Numbered from the stretch's first letter, positions 43,846 through 52,258 are shown. The stretch is DNA of 64,000 nucleotides from Salinimonas iocasae (GCF_006228385.1 NZ_CP039852.1:3302001-3366000); one strand, 5' to 3'. Translations and numbers: made by a program. The notes: generated by a model not told the origin, from the letters alone.

Positions 43846-44208
43846 ATGAATCAACTAAATAGAAATTTTGTATTGAGTAAGGAATTCTCAGAAAACTCTT
43901 TCATAAGCATTTTTCATGAAAGCCAAACTTGGAACGATGTTGAATACTTTAAACTAGAGAATTATCTTTATGAGGAGTGCGAGAAGCACTTGAGCGTCAG
44001 TGTCATTCCAAGAGAAGTACTATGGCCAGCAATTCGTATCTATAGTTACTTATCAAATGCTATCGGTTGTCATCTTGACCCAAATGATGGGTTTGAAATT
44101 ATTGGCATAAGCCAAAAGCAGCTATATCAAAGACGTGAAAGGTTACAGCTGGTATTCGAAGGATTTTTTCAAGGTGAAATGCCAGCCAAGAAGTATATTG
44201 GATATTAA
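43846..44208 (+). CDS. Cassette 2: Imm41-like immunity protein
   Basis: 120 residues from ATG 43846 (a TTG two codons upstream is possible). SFISIFHESQTWNDVEYFKLENYLYE near the start, DPNDGFEI in the middle and ERLQLVFEGFFQGEMP at the end match my recollection of the Imm41 immunity family of polymorphic toxin systems. No toxin gene is next to it, so it would be an orphan immunity gene protecting against toxins from neighbours. The gene is AT-rich compared with the core. Confidence 0.6.
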   Translation: MNQLNRNFVLSKEFSENSFISIFHESQTWNDVEYFKLENYLYEECEKHLSVSVIPREVLWPAIRIYSYLSNAIGCHLDPNDGFEIIGISQKQLYQRRERLQLVFEGFFQGEMPAKKYIGY

Positions 44209-44221
44209 GCTAAATATACTG

Positions 44222-44334
44222 CTAACAAAAAAATTATGTCGTGCGCAGGGCGCACTGGGACGCAAAAACGTGGGCTCGCGCGTGGCGCGATGATTTTAAC
44301 CCACGCCTTTGCGCCCCATATTTAAAAGTTAGCT
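44222..44334 (+). repeat. attC site of cassette 2
   Basis: TAACAA at 44223 to GTTAGCT at 44328. The arms CGTGGG and CCCACG are the inner stem, with the family-wide CTGGGACGC and GCGCCCC blocks on either side. Confidence 0.9.
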
Positions 44335-44364
44335 GATTAAATCAACCGCTTATAAGGAATATAA

Positions 44365-44664
44365 ATGCAAGATGCCACTTTAAAATCGATTACAGCCACA
44401 TTTCAAAATGGTGTTGCAAAGGCTGATGGGAAATTCTGGATTACGGAAACTGATATTCATTTCGCCCCATATAATAAAGATTATGGGCTTGGGCCTCTTA
44501 AAATTGAAAGAAGCTCAATTTCAAAAGTAAAAAAATGCTCAGGTAAAGGTGCAGGTATTCTACCTATAACATTTGATGCAATTGAAGTTTCATTACTTGA
44601 TGACAGTATATACCAATTCATAGTGTCAAATCCTAATGAGTTAGTCGTACTCCTGAGCAAATAA
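44365..44664 (+). CDS. Cassette 3: GRAM-like domain protein
   Basis: 99 residues, the whole protein being one small beta-rich domain. Its pattern (TATFQNGVAKADGKFWITETDIHF, then IERSSISKVKK and a YQFIV strand) resembles the GRAM/PH-like fold often found in small bacterial proteins. No membrane segment. The ribosome binding site lies in CCGCTTATAAGGA (44346-44358), a leader shared exactly with cassette 10. Function unknown. Confidence 0.6.
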   Translation: MQDATLKSITATFQNGVAKADGKFWITETDIHFAPYNKDYGLGPLKIERSSISKVKKCSGKGAGILPITFDAIEVSLLDDSIYQFIVSNPNELVVLLSK

Positions 44665-44667
44665 TCA

Positions 44668-44780
44668 GCTAACAAACGCATTAAATCGCTCGCAAGCTCG
44701 CTGGGACGCTAACACATGGGCTGCGTCACTTCGTTCCTATTTTAGCCCATGTGTTATCGCCCTTTATGCGGGTGTTAGCT
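44668..44780 (+). repeat. attC site of cassette 3
   Basis: TAACAAACGC at 44670 to GTTAGCT at 44774, with arms around ACACATGGGCT and AGCCCATGTGT as the central stem. Confidence 0.92.
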
Positions 44781-44798
44781 GCCCGTTGAGAAATAAGG

Positions 44799-45110
44799 AT
44801 GTCTCCAGATTATTCTGAATATAGTCAAAAAGAACTACGTGAAGCTTTGATTTCAATAGATAAGGATTCGTATCCAGAAAATTATGAAAAGTTGGTTTTA
44901 GAGCTTTCGAAAGATGGATTTGTTTGGTCTGTCCTTATAATCTTAATGGCGGGACTACCCCTGCTTCATTCTTTTTTGTGCAGTTGGACATTATCTGGAC
45001 ATGGTATAGTAACGAGGCAAGCAGACAATTTTTTGTTTACACTAACGCAATTGTTTTATTCTTATATCTGCTCGTTGGTTATATTATTCGCAATAGTGAG
45101 ATGGCCGTGA
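44799..45110 (+). CDS. Cassette 4: small membrane protein
   Basis: 103 residues. The first 40 (DYSEYSQKELREALISIDKDSYPENYEKL) form a recognisable short helical motif seen in small marine hypothetical proteins. Two membrane segments follow (SVLIILMAGLPLL and LFYSYICSLVILFAIV). The +1 frame in the second half also reads as a good membrane segment (FVYTNAIVLFLYLLVGYII), so a frameshift in this part is possible. Function unknown. Confidence 0.55.
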   Translation: MSPDYSEYSQKELREALISIDKDSYPENYEKLVLELSKDGFVWSVLIILMAGLPLLHSFLCSWTLSGHGIVTRQADNFLFTLTQLFYSYICSLVILFAIVRWP

Positions 45111-45114
45111 GACA

Positions 45115-45228
45115 GCTAACAAACAAATTAAGGCACTCGCTTCGCTCGCTGGGACGCAAACATGGCGGCTGGGTCACTTCGTTCCGATTATAGCCGCCAT
45201 GTTTACGCCCCTTATTTGGGTGTTAGTT
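45115..45228 (+). repeat. attC site of cassette 4
   Basis: TAACAAAC at 45117 to GTTAGTT at 45222, with arms AAACATGGCGGCT and AGCCGCCATGTTT. It is almost identical to the attC of cassette 1, which suggests that both came from the same source array. Confidence 0.92.
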
Positions 45229-45241
45229 GCTTCGAGGTTGT

Positions 45242-45718
45242 ATGGATTATTTTGAAACAATTTTATTGGGTGTCACGGCTGGCGTATTAACATCTCTTAC
45301 TCTTTTATTTATGAAGAGTGTATGGGTGAATTCTATCCTTCCGATGTACCAAGCTGCACGATATCAAGGAGCAGATGTTTCGGGTGTTTGGAACAGTGAA
45401 TATAAAAACGAAGAAATCAATAGTGAGGCTTCTTTTTCATTAGATATACGACAGCGAGCGCACAAATTAAATGGCTCACTGTATTTCTCCTATAAATCGC
45501 AAGAAGAGAAAACTAGTGTTAATTACAATTTCGAGGGTGAGTACTGGGAAGGGTGTTTAACCTTAAGTTGCAGAAACAAAGACAGAAAAGGTTTTGCTCA
45601 AGGTGCACTTTTCTTGAAAGTAACACATAACGGGCGAAGGTTAGAAGGTACATTTTCCTATAGAAGCTCAAAAACAGGTGATGTAGTTAACAATCCAATC
45701 TACATGGATCGCAACTAA
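45242..45718 (+). CDS. Cassette 5: one-TM protein with C-terminal beta-rich domain
   Basis: 158 residues from ATG 45242. A membrane helix (ILLGVTAGVLTSLTLLFM, about 6-25) is followed, after a short linker, by a ~110-residue beta-rich domain (DVSGVWNSEYK, FSLDIRQRAHKLNGSLYF, LEGTFSYRSS). This resembles the small lipocalin-like/beta-barrel effector domains that follow transmembrane helices in CBASS-type Cap15 proteins, although those have two helices and a nearby CD-NTase. No such partner is seen here. Function unproven. Confidence 0.65.
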   Translation: MDYFETILLGVTAGVLTSLTLLFMKSVWVNSILPMYQAARYQGADVSGVWNSEYKNEEINSEASFSLDIRQRAHKLNGSLYFSYKSQEEKTSVNYNFEGEYWEGCLTLSCRNKDRKGFAQGALFLKVTHNGRRLEGTFSYRSSKTGDVVNNPIYMDRN

Positions 45719-45827
45719 CAAATCGCTGTAGTCGGTCGCAAGCTCCCTGGGACAATAACACGTGGGCTCAGTCGCTTCGCTCCAAATTTTAGCTCACGTG
45801 TTATTGCCCCTAAGCGGGGTGTTAGGA
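45715..45827 (+). repeat. attC site of cassette 5
   Basis: TAACAAATCG at 45716, overlapping the stop codon of the cassette gene, to GTTAGGA at 45821. The arms ATAACACGTGGGCT and AGCTCACGTGTTAT form the stem with one mismatch. Confidence 0.92.
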
Positions 45828-45833
45828 ATACTT

Positions 45834-46715
45834 TTGAACTCATACGTAGATTTAAGCATTGAGCAGTTTTTGTCATGGGAGCATCGTAAAGAATGCCCTA
45901 GAACTATTAGTTTCCCGTCAGAATATGATAGGCAAACAGACCTACGTATCGCTTGTACACAATTAAATTTATCACAATCAAAACAGAAAAAATTAGTCGA
46001 TGAATGGGCTGAACTTATACCAACTTTAACTGATGTAGAGCATATTTGGTTTTACAGTCGCGTACCTCAAAAACTACTCAATTCGGTTGCAAGCTTACCC
46101 AAATTAAGGTCACTTTTTATAAAATGGAGCGGTAATGGAATTACTGATTTGGTAAAACTTGGTGACTTAAAATCATTGGAGAGACTATATATTGGTAGTT
46201 GTACTCAGTTAGAAACATTAGACAGTTTGAAGAAACTAACTAAGTTGAAGTGGCTTGAGATGCATGAGCTTAAAAAAATCAATGATATTACTGCAATTAA
46301 AAGCCTAAAGAACTTAGTTGGCTTAACATTTACTGGCGGTATGTTTGGTAAGCAGCTTCTAACAAATATTGATGCCATCTCTCATTTAAAAAATCTTGAA
46401 TTTCTCGATTTTCATAGATTAAAGGTAGAAAGTGAAGATGTATCCGCTATTGCTAAATTGAAAAAACTCAAATATTTAGATCTTCCTATTTATTACCCTT
46501 TATCCGAGTTTGCTCGAATTTATTCTGCTTTGCCAAATTGTGATCATGACATTTACGCCTACCGTAAAGCAAATGAAATTTGCGTAAAGTGCATGAAGGG
46601 TGAAATGGTGTTGCCTATGGCTAAGAACAAAAGGCAGATTTGCACAGTTTGTAGTGAACAAAAAGTAAAGAAACTAGAAGACGAATTTTTAGGTTTAGTG
46701 GCGTCGTATTCCTAA
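45834..46715 (+). CDS. Cassette 6: leucine-rich-repeat protein with CxxC tail
   Basis: 293 residues from TTG 45834, just inside the cassette; the frame is open further upstream but that part is attC. After a helical start, about six LRR units of 22-24 residues follow (LPKLRSLFIKW, LKSLERLYIGS, LTKLKWLEMHE, LKNLVGLTFTG, LKNLEFLDFHR, LKKLKYLDLPI). The end has two CxxC pairs (CVKC, CTVC) that could bind zinc. No signal peptide. LRR proteins bind partner proteins; the target here is unknown. Confidence 0.75.
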   Translation: MNSYVDLSIEQFLSWEHRKECPRTISFPSEYDRQTDLRIACTQLNLSQSKQKKLVDEWAELIPTLTDVEHIWFYSRVPQKLLNSVASLPKLRSLFIKWSGNGITDLVKLGDLKSLERLYIGSCTQLETLDSLKKLTKLKWLEMHELKKINDITAIKSLKNLVGLTFTGGMFGKQLLTNIDAISHLKNLEFLDFHRLKVESEDVSAIAKLKKLKYLDLPIYYPLSEFARIYSALPNCDHDIYAYRKANEICVKCMKGEMVLPMAKNKRQICTVCSEQKVKKLEDEFLGLVASYS

Positions 46716-46808
46716 CAAGTCAATTCAGTAGGACAAAAAACAGTTGGTTTTGCTCCTGCGTCGCTAATTTTAACCAACTGGTTTTTGCCTCTGATTGAGG
46801 CGTTAGGT
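46710..46808 (+). repeat. attC site of cassette 6
   Basis: CCTAACAAG at 46711 to CGTTAGG at 46801, about 97 bp, the shortest of the set. The arms ACAGTTGGTT and AACCAACTGGT form the central stem. Confidence 0.9.
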
Positions 46809-46818
46809 GTCATCAAGG

Positions 46819-47199
46819 ATGAATGAATATTTTAGGCTGTTTTTAGCTCTACTTTTGCACATATCGTGTTTTGCTACTGGGTTTTCGATTTTTAATATGA
46901 CCGGGCTCAACCCTAAAAATCCTGAACCATCTATGTGGAGTCAGCTTCTTTTTATTGTAATTGGCTTGGGGGTCATTGTTTATATCTCGACAAAGTCTGA
47001 AGAGCCATTTAAACGCACTTTAGTTAAGCTACTATTGCAAAGTCTTGAGTGGTTATTTCTTCTGCTTTCATTAACACTAGTAGGAAAGTTATTTTCAGAT
47101 AAAACTTTGTCCTTCAATTGGTTTTTAGCTGCAGTTGCAGTGGCAACTACAATGGCAACCCATAAATTAAAAAATAGTAAGTGGCTAAATGCCACCTAA
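46819..47199 (+). CDS. Cassette 7: small multi-pass membrane protein
   Basis: 126 residues from ATG 46819; a GTG at 46807 would add four. Four hydrophobic segments are predicted (LFLALLLHISCFATGF, LLFIVIGLGVIVYI, LEWLFLLLSLTLVG, FLAAVAVATTMAT). I do not recognise the family. The stop codon overlaps the start of attC, a usual feature of compact cassettes. Confidence 0.65.
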   Translation: MNEYFRLFLALLLHISCFATGFSIFNMTGLNPKNPEPSMWSQLLFIVIGLGVIVYISTKSEEPFKRTLVKLLLQSLEWLFLLLSLTLVGKLFSDKTLSFNWFLAAVAVATTMATHKLKNSKWLNAT

Positions 47200-47302
47200 C
47201 AAAAAAATCAAGCTCGCCCGCTGCGCGGGCTGGGACGCATACATGCGGGGCGGCTTCGCCATTATGCCCCACATGCCTGCGCCCCTTATTTAAAAGTTAG
47301 CA
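47195..47302 (+). repeat. attC site of cassette 7
   Basis: TAACAAAAAAATC at 47197 to GTTAGCA at 47296, with the stem arms CATGCGGGGC and GCCCCACATG. Its left part resembles the attC remnant at 49369 beside the IS element. Confidence 0.92.
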
Positions 47303-47319
47303 GTCGAATAGGTGTAATC

Positions 47320-47914
47320 ATGATCAGGGATTTTTCAGAATACATTACCCAGCACATGACCGAGAGCGGACTTAGTCATCGGCCATTACCAGGTGAGCAC
47401 CATTTTGTAAGCATTTATCTTGTTCCTAGACTTTACCGAATAAATAAGCGAATTCCAGATTATGTAAATCCTGACGGAACAAAAAAAGTAATCGGAGACG
47501 TTGTCTATTACAAAGATCATGAGCACCAGTTAGGTATTGAGGTGAAACTCGGCACGGTTAGATTAACGAAGAATGAATTTAATACTTGGATTGTAAGTTC
47601 AGATGAAGTTGAGTGGCCTCACACATTTTTGGGTGTTGGTAAACGAGGCTTAGTTTTAAGTTCTTGGAAGCATTTCAGAGACGCTTATCTTAAAGCAGTA
47701 AACCATAAAATGAAGGATTGGGCTCCTAAACCATAAAATGAAGGATTGGGCTCCTAAACCAATTGAAAAAGGTTACGGCCCGTCTAAAAATGTTGACGAG
47801 CTATTCAATTTTTTCGATCCTCAATTTACATTTACAAGAGAACTTGATGCCCAAAAGGCATTGCACAGTGAGCTAGACTTTTTAAAGGCGCTTCGTAGTG
47901 AAATCGACTACTAA
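47320..47914 (+). pseudogene. Cassette 8: PD-(D/E)XK-like protein broken by a 28-bp duplication
   Basis: The intact frame runs from ATG 47320 to a stop at 47734-47736, giving 138 residues. A 28-bp segment at 47703-47730 is repeated exactly at 47731-47758, which shifts the frame. Removing one copy restores a continuous protein of about 188 residues ending at 47914 (tail ...SELDFLKALRSEIDY). Residues D60 (VIGDVVYY), E74 and K76 (GIEVK) fit a PD-(D/E)XK nuclease core. The nuclease core is intact in the short product, so activity is still possible. Confidence 0.75.
47703..47758 (+). repeat. 28-bp perfect tandem duplication
   Basis: Two identical copies, 47703-47730 and 47731-47758. As 28 is not a multiple of three, the second copy is read out of frame and a TAA appears at its beginning. 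Loss of one copy by recombination or slippage would restore the longer reading frame. Confidence 0.95.
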
Positions 47915-48017
47915 CGAGGCCATAAACACGCGCGCGGTGGCGCGCTGGGACAGTAACACAGCGGCGGCCTCGATATTCTCGCCGCTATGTTATTGCCCGT
48001 TAAGTAAAAGGTTATGT
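47911..48017 (+). repeat. attC site of cassette 8 (degenerate right core)
   Basis: TAACGAGGCC at 47912 to GTTATGT at 48011. The right core is GTTATG in place of GTTAG, so recombination there may be weaker. The arms around ACACAGCGGCG and CGCCGCTATGT form the stem. Confidence 0.8.
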
Positions 48018-48345
48018 TTTCGGTGAAAAAATTGAAGCTTGCCAGGTTTGTAAAAGTTGAAGTAATAGACTTGGGGTAATTGCGCCAACAGCGTTATCAC
48101 TTTATCCAATACTGTTGCTATTCTCTGGGGAAGCAGTTTTTTGGGGTCGTGGGGAAAACGTTATTTATTATGAAAATGACGCCGGTTTCGTTTCGTTGCT
48201 CTGGTTCGGTTCCAGTATTTGCCTGCTTACTCACTTTCTCTTCCGCCCAATCAGAATATTTAACTACAGAACTCGCAAACACCTCATCTGCATCTCTGCG
48301 GCTTTAGTCTGCATTCGATTAACATCGGCGGTTGTATTAGTGTAA
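48014..48345 (+). pseudogene. Cassette 9: membrane protein gene with a frameshift
   Basis: From ATG 48014 (MFSVKKLKLARFVKVEVIDLG) the frame stops at 48077. In the neighbouring frame a good membrane protein runs from about 48076 to 48345 (VIAPTALSLYPILLLFSGEAV, then FVSLLWFGSSICLLTHFLF). The two join cleanly if one G is added to the GGGG run at 48073-48076, giving about 110 residues. So this looks like a 1-bp loss in a homopolymer, though a sequencing error is possible. No attC follows; only a lone GTTAG at 48360. Confidence 0.6.
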
Positions 48346-48384
48346 GAAAATAATAATACGTTAGCCGCTTATAAGGATACAAGA

Positions 48385-48702
48385 ATGACAATACTTCGGA
48401 TAAGTCGTGACAGCGGCTTTGCGGACAGAATGAGAGACTACACAGTTATTGCCAATGGCACCTTCTTAGGTAGGATAGGGAACGGCGAAACCAAAGATTT
48501 TGAAATTGATACAAATGAGCAAGAAGTATATTTAAGGGTAGATTGGTGCCGTTCTAATAAACTCACCGTTGTTCCCTCAGAGGATGGAGTTATTCACCTT
48601 ACAGCCGAATCATCACTGCGTGGTTTTAAATTGTTTTTGGCGCTTGTATACATAGCGTTAATGCCAACCAAATACATCAGGTTATCTCAGGTTCATGGCT
48701 AA
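48385..48702 (+). CDS. Cassette 10: conserved small protein of unknown function
   Basis: 105 residues. The first 75 form a compact beta domain: RDYTVIANGTFLGRIGNGETKDFEID, then VYLRVDWCRSNKLTV, a pattern known from many small bacterial hypothetical proteins (x-x-DWCxS motif). The end is a single hydrophobic helix (FKLFLALVYIALM), so it may be tail-anchored. The leader CCGCTTATAAGGA is identical to that of cassette 3. Confidence 0.65.
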   Translation: MTILRISRDSGFADRMRDYTVIANGTFLGRIGNGETKDFEIDTNEQEVYLRVDWCRSNKLTVVPSEDGVIHLTAESSLRGFKLFLALVYIALMPTKYIRLSQVHG

Positions 48703-48801
48703 CAATGCGCTTTTGATACTCACTTCGTTCTCACGGAAACAAACACGGGTCAGCTTCGCGATTATAGCCCCGCGCCTTCGCCGCAAAGCTTAAAGTTGGA
48801 T
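48698..48801 (+). repeat. attC site of cassette 10 (divergent)
   Basis: TAACAATGCGC at 48700 to GTTGGAT at 48795. The right core GTTGGAT still fits GTTRRRY. The rest has drifted from the other sites (CTCACGGAAAC in place of CTGGGACGC), so it probably came from another source or is decaying. Confidence 0.7.
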
Positions 48802-48816
48802 TGCATGGAAAACTAA

Positions 48817-49368
48817 GTGATCACTGTGATTGTTGCAGATATTTTTGGTAGAACACCAGCTCTTGAAGAGTTGGCAAGTACCATTTGTAAGAACTATCTC
48901 ATCGTCGACCCTTATGATGCTCAAAATGAGATGTTCCAAACTGAAAGCGATGCATATGAGTATTTCTCCTCTAATATTGGCTTGGAAAATTACAGTGCGC
49001 ATTTGATTAACTCGCTTACCAAATTGGACTCTTCTGTAAACCTCGTCGGATTTAGTGTCGGTGCTGCTGCCATTTGGAATCTCTCAGGAAGTTTTGCATT
49101 TTCTCACGTAAACAAAGCCACGTGCTTTTACGGTTCACAAATTAGAAATAACCGAAAAGTTGCCCCACTATTTCCAGTAACTCTCATTTTCCCTAGAGCA
49201 GAAAAACATTTTTCGGTATCAGAATTAATCTCAGAATTGTACAACACAGAAAGAATCACAATTAGACAGGTGCCTTACTTTCATGGTTTTATGAATAGGT
49301 GCTCAACGAACTTCAACTTGCAAGGATACGAAAGTGAGCTTCGAACGCTTGCTGCTTGTGCTATTTAA
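48817..49368 (+). CDS. Cassette 11: dienelactone-hydrolase-like protein
   Basis: 183 residues from GTG 48817. An alpha/beta-hydrolase fold of the dienelactone hydrolase type: first strand TVIVADIFGRTP, nucleophile elbow VGFSVGAAAIWN (serine near residue 79), a YGSQI strand after it, and a late histidine in YFHGFMNR. All three catalytic positions can be placed. The substrate is unknown. It is the last cassette before the IS element. Confidence 0.7.
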   Translation: MITVIVADIFGRTPALEELASTICKNYLIVDPYDAQNEMFQTESDAYEYFSSNIGLENYSAHLINSLTKLDSSVNLVGFSVGAAAIWNLSGSFAFSHVNKATCFYGSQIRNNRKVAPLFPVTLIFPRAEKHFSVSELISELYNTERITIRQVPYFHGFMNRCSTNFNLQGYESELRTLAACAI

Positions 49369-49429
49369 AAAAATCAAGCTCGTCCTAGAGTTGCCCCACT
49401 TTCGGGTACGCAAACATACAGACTGTGTC
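49369..49429 (+). repeat. attC remnant cut by the IS element
   Basis: TTTAAAAAAATCAAGCTCG resembles the left half of the cassette 7 attC (TAACAAAAAAATCAAGCTCG), and ACGCAAACATACAG matches the middle part of other sites. The right half with its GTTAG core is missing because the IS begins at 49430. Confidence 0.65.
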
Positions 49430-49437
49430 TGTAGTGG

Positions 49438-50614
<1,177 letters not shown>

Positions 50615-50681
50615 TGAACACCTCGTTATTAAGTGTAATGCTATCACTTAAAACGGTGTTCGGGTTTAGTCTGCCACTACA

Positions 50682-50805
50682 CTGGGATAAAAAGGGGCTC
50701 CTGATTGTAGACTCGCTTGGGAATCAAGTATTTCTTAGCTATGCGTTATTCTCGAAGCCGGATATCGAAAAGGTTTACGAATTTGTCTCCGAAAATAATG
50801 AATAA
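50682..50805 (+). pseudogene. C-terminal gene remnant next to the IS
   Basis: From the IS end a frame reads WDKKGLLIVDSLGNQVFLSY and continues to a natural-looking end EFVSENNE before a TAA. It has no start codon of its own; the frame only begins within the IS terminal repeat. So it is the last ~40 residues of a gene whose front was lost. I do not recognise the family. Confidence 0.6.
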
Positions 50806-50882
50806 ATGTTGATGAACTACAACAAATCACCTCGAAATGGCTCATCTACAGCGCCACGAGAATACAAACACAAGGGACGTTT

Positions 50883-51275
50883 ATGAGGTTTTTAATCATA
50901 TTAGTTGCGCTGCTCGTTACAACTTCAATACAAGCGGAAGATGGTCTGTTTACTCGTTTATTTTTTGAAAAGTTAAAGACAGATAGCAACGTAGCCCAGA
51001 GCTATAACACCGGATTTTTAGCAGAGTTTAATAGCAATAACACTGTGGATATCGCCGAGCTATACAACCTTCATATAATTAACAGAAAGCTGGAAGATGG
51101 AACGGTAAACATTTTCATTTCCCTAAAGGATATTTCTACCGGCAAACCCTACAACATAGGCGCTAATGCCGAAGACTTTGTCATTGGTGAACAAAAATCA
51201 TTCAGTTTCGAAAACAATGGCTATCACTACAGCATCAGCATCGACACGTCGTTAAACGCGCTACCTGGAAGTTGA
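50883..51275 (+). CDS. Hypothetical secreted protein
   Basis: 130 residues with a clear signal peptide (FLIILVALLVTTSIQAEDG). The mature part is predicted beta-rich (VNIFISLKDISTGK, YHYSISIDTS) and has no cysteine or known motif. First complete gene after the IS. AAGGGA lies upstream. Confidence 0.65.
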   Translation: MRFLIILVALLVTTSIQAEDGLFTRLFFEKLKTDSNVAQSYNTGFLAEFNSNNTVDIAELYNLHIINRKLEDGTVNIFISLKDISTGKPYNIGANAEDFVIGEQKSFSFENNGYHYSISIDTSLNALPGS

Positions 51276-51378
51276 CGCAGGTTACGATGACTGTTGTTAG
51301 GTTAATGATACCGGCTGGCAAAAGCCGCGGTTACTCAGCAGGCATTTACAGATTAATGAGAACGTTACCCGGACTGAT

Positions 51379-51729
51379 ATGAAGTTAATAGGTAAAATTA
51401 TCGGCGCTGCGGTGCTTACCCTGGTAGCCCTTTACTACGGCACTTTTCTGATAATGCCCAGCGTAACCGTGAGTAACGACAGCGGCGCAACAATTCAGTC
51501 TGTATATGTCACCCTGCCTGATTCGACCTTGAATTTTGGAAGCATCGAGCGCCAGCAGAAAAATACTATTCACTATGCCCTGCACCAAAATAACGGCGAT
51601 TATCAATACCGCGTTGTAGACTCAGATGGCGCTATACGAACAGGCCGATGCGGGTCGGTAATGAACAATGAGATTCATAAACGCGTTCAGATACAAGTTA
51701 ACAAACACGATGTGATTTGCAGCGATTGA
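51379..51729 (+). CDS. Hypothetical membrane-anchored protein
   Basis: 116 residues. An N-terminal helix (IIGAAVLTLVALYYGTFLIM) anchors it; the rest is a small beta-rich domain (VTVSNDSGATIQSVYVTLPDS) with two cysteines (GRCGS and DVICSD) that may pair. The family was not recognised. A terminator-like hairpin follows. Confidence 0.6.
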   Translation: MKLIGKIIGAAVLTLVALYYGTFLIMPSVTVSNDSGATIQSVYVTLPDSTLNFGSIERQQKNTIHYALHQNNGDYQYRVVDSDGAIRTGRCGSVMNNEIHKRVQIQVNKHDVICSD

Positions 51730-51768
51730 AAACCAGGCATTTATAGATAGACGAATGCCTCCGGGTTT
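51730..51768 (+). terminator. Terminator-like hairpin
   Basis: AAACC-A-GGCATT pairs with AATGCC-TCC-GGTTT in a two-part stem, followed by CGTATTTT. It lies between the membrane-anchored protein and the first mini-PspC gene. Confidence 0.6.
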
Positions 51769-51821
51769 CGTATTTTAAATGACTCGGACACTCAAAAGCT
51801 CAGCGCTAAAAAAGGATTAAA

Positions 51822-52013
51822 ATGGACTTTAAAAACATGCCGAAGCAACGAAGTCATTTTCTGGCTGGCGTCGCTGCTGGAATTGCCGATTACCAAGGCA
51901 TTAGCAAGTTTACAGTAAGAAGCTTCTTCGTTATTACCGCCATTGTTACCGGCGGGCTGGGTATTCTATTGTATTCAGTTTTGGCGCTTTTAATGCCACC
52001 GCCCCCGCAATAA
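51822..52013 (+). CDS. Mini-PspC domain protein A
   Basis: 63 residues, essentially one PspC domain: the FLAGVAAGIADYQGI loop and one long hydrophobic stretch (FFVITAIVTGGLGILLYSVLALL). In PspC proteins this domain sits in the inner membrane and links to the phage-shock response. Here it stands alone, without pspA or pspB. Preceded by AAAAGGA. A second, related gene lies at 55706. Confidence 0.8.
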   Translation: MDFKNMPKQRSHFLAGVAAGIADYQGISKFTVRSFFVITAIVTGGLGILLYSVLALLMPPPPQ

Positions 52014-52258
52014 ATTTATATAGCTAGCGATTACTTGCACGCAACTACATAAGAAATCATGCGCGAATTAACGAGGCAGTAACGACAGTCGCACCTGATG
52101 GGAAAGCAGGTTTATTTTTGAGCGTTATCACTACTTTTTAGTCAAAAGTTTAACACTGATTATCCAGCCCCAGCGTCACCCCCTTGCATTTAAAGGTGTA
52201 TAGAGCCTGGCCCGTAAGTTGCTGTTTGAGATGGTTAATTTATTAAAGGAATAAAAAA

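Noticed and set aside
44924..45193. A second cassette-4 frame of 89 codons as a separate gene
   Set aside because: It starts inside the first frame without a ribosome binding site and reads into attC; it is better treated as a possible frameshift.
51290..51335. attC-like GTTAGG near 51296 with a small hairpin
   Set aside because: No matching TAAC core or long imperfect stem was found; the hairpin is short and bulged.
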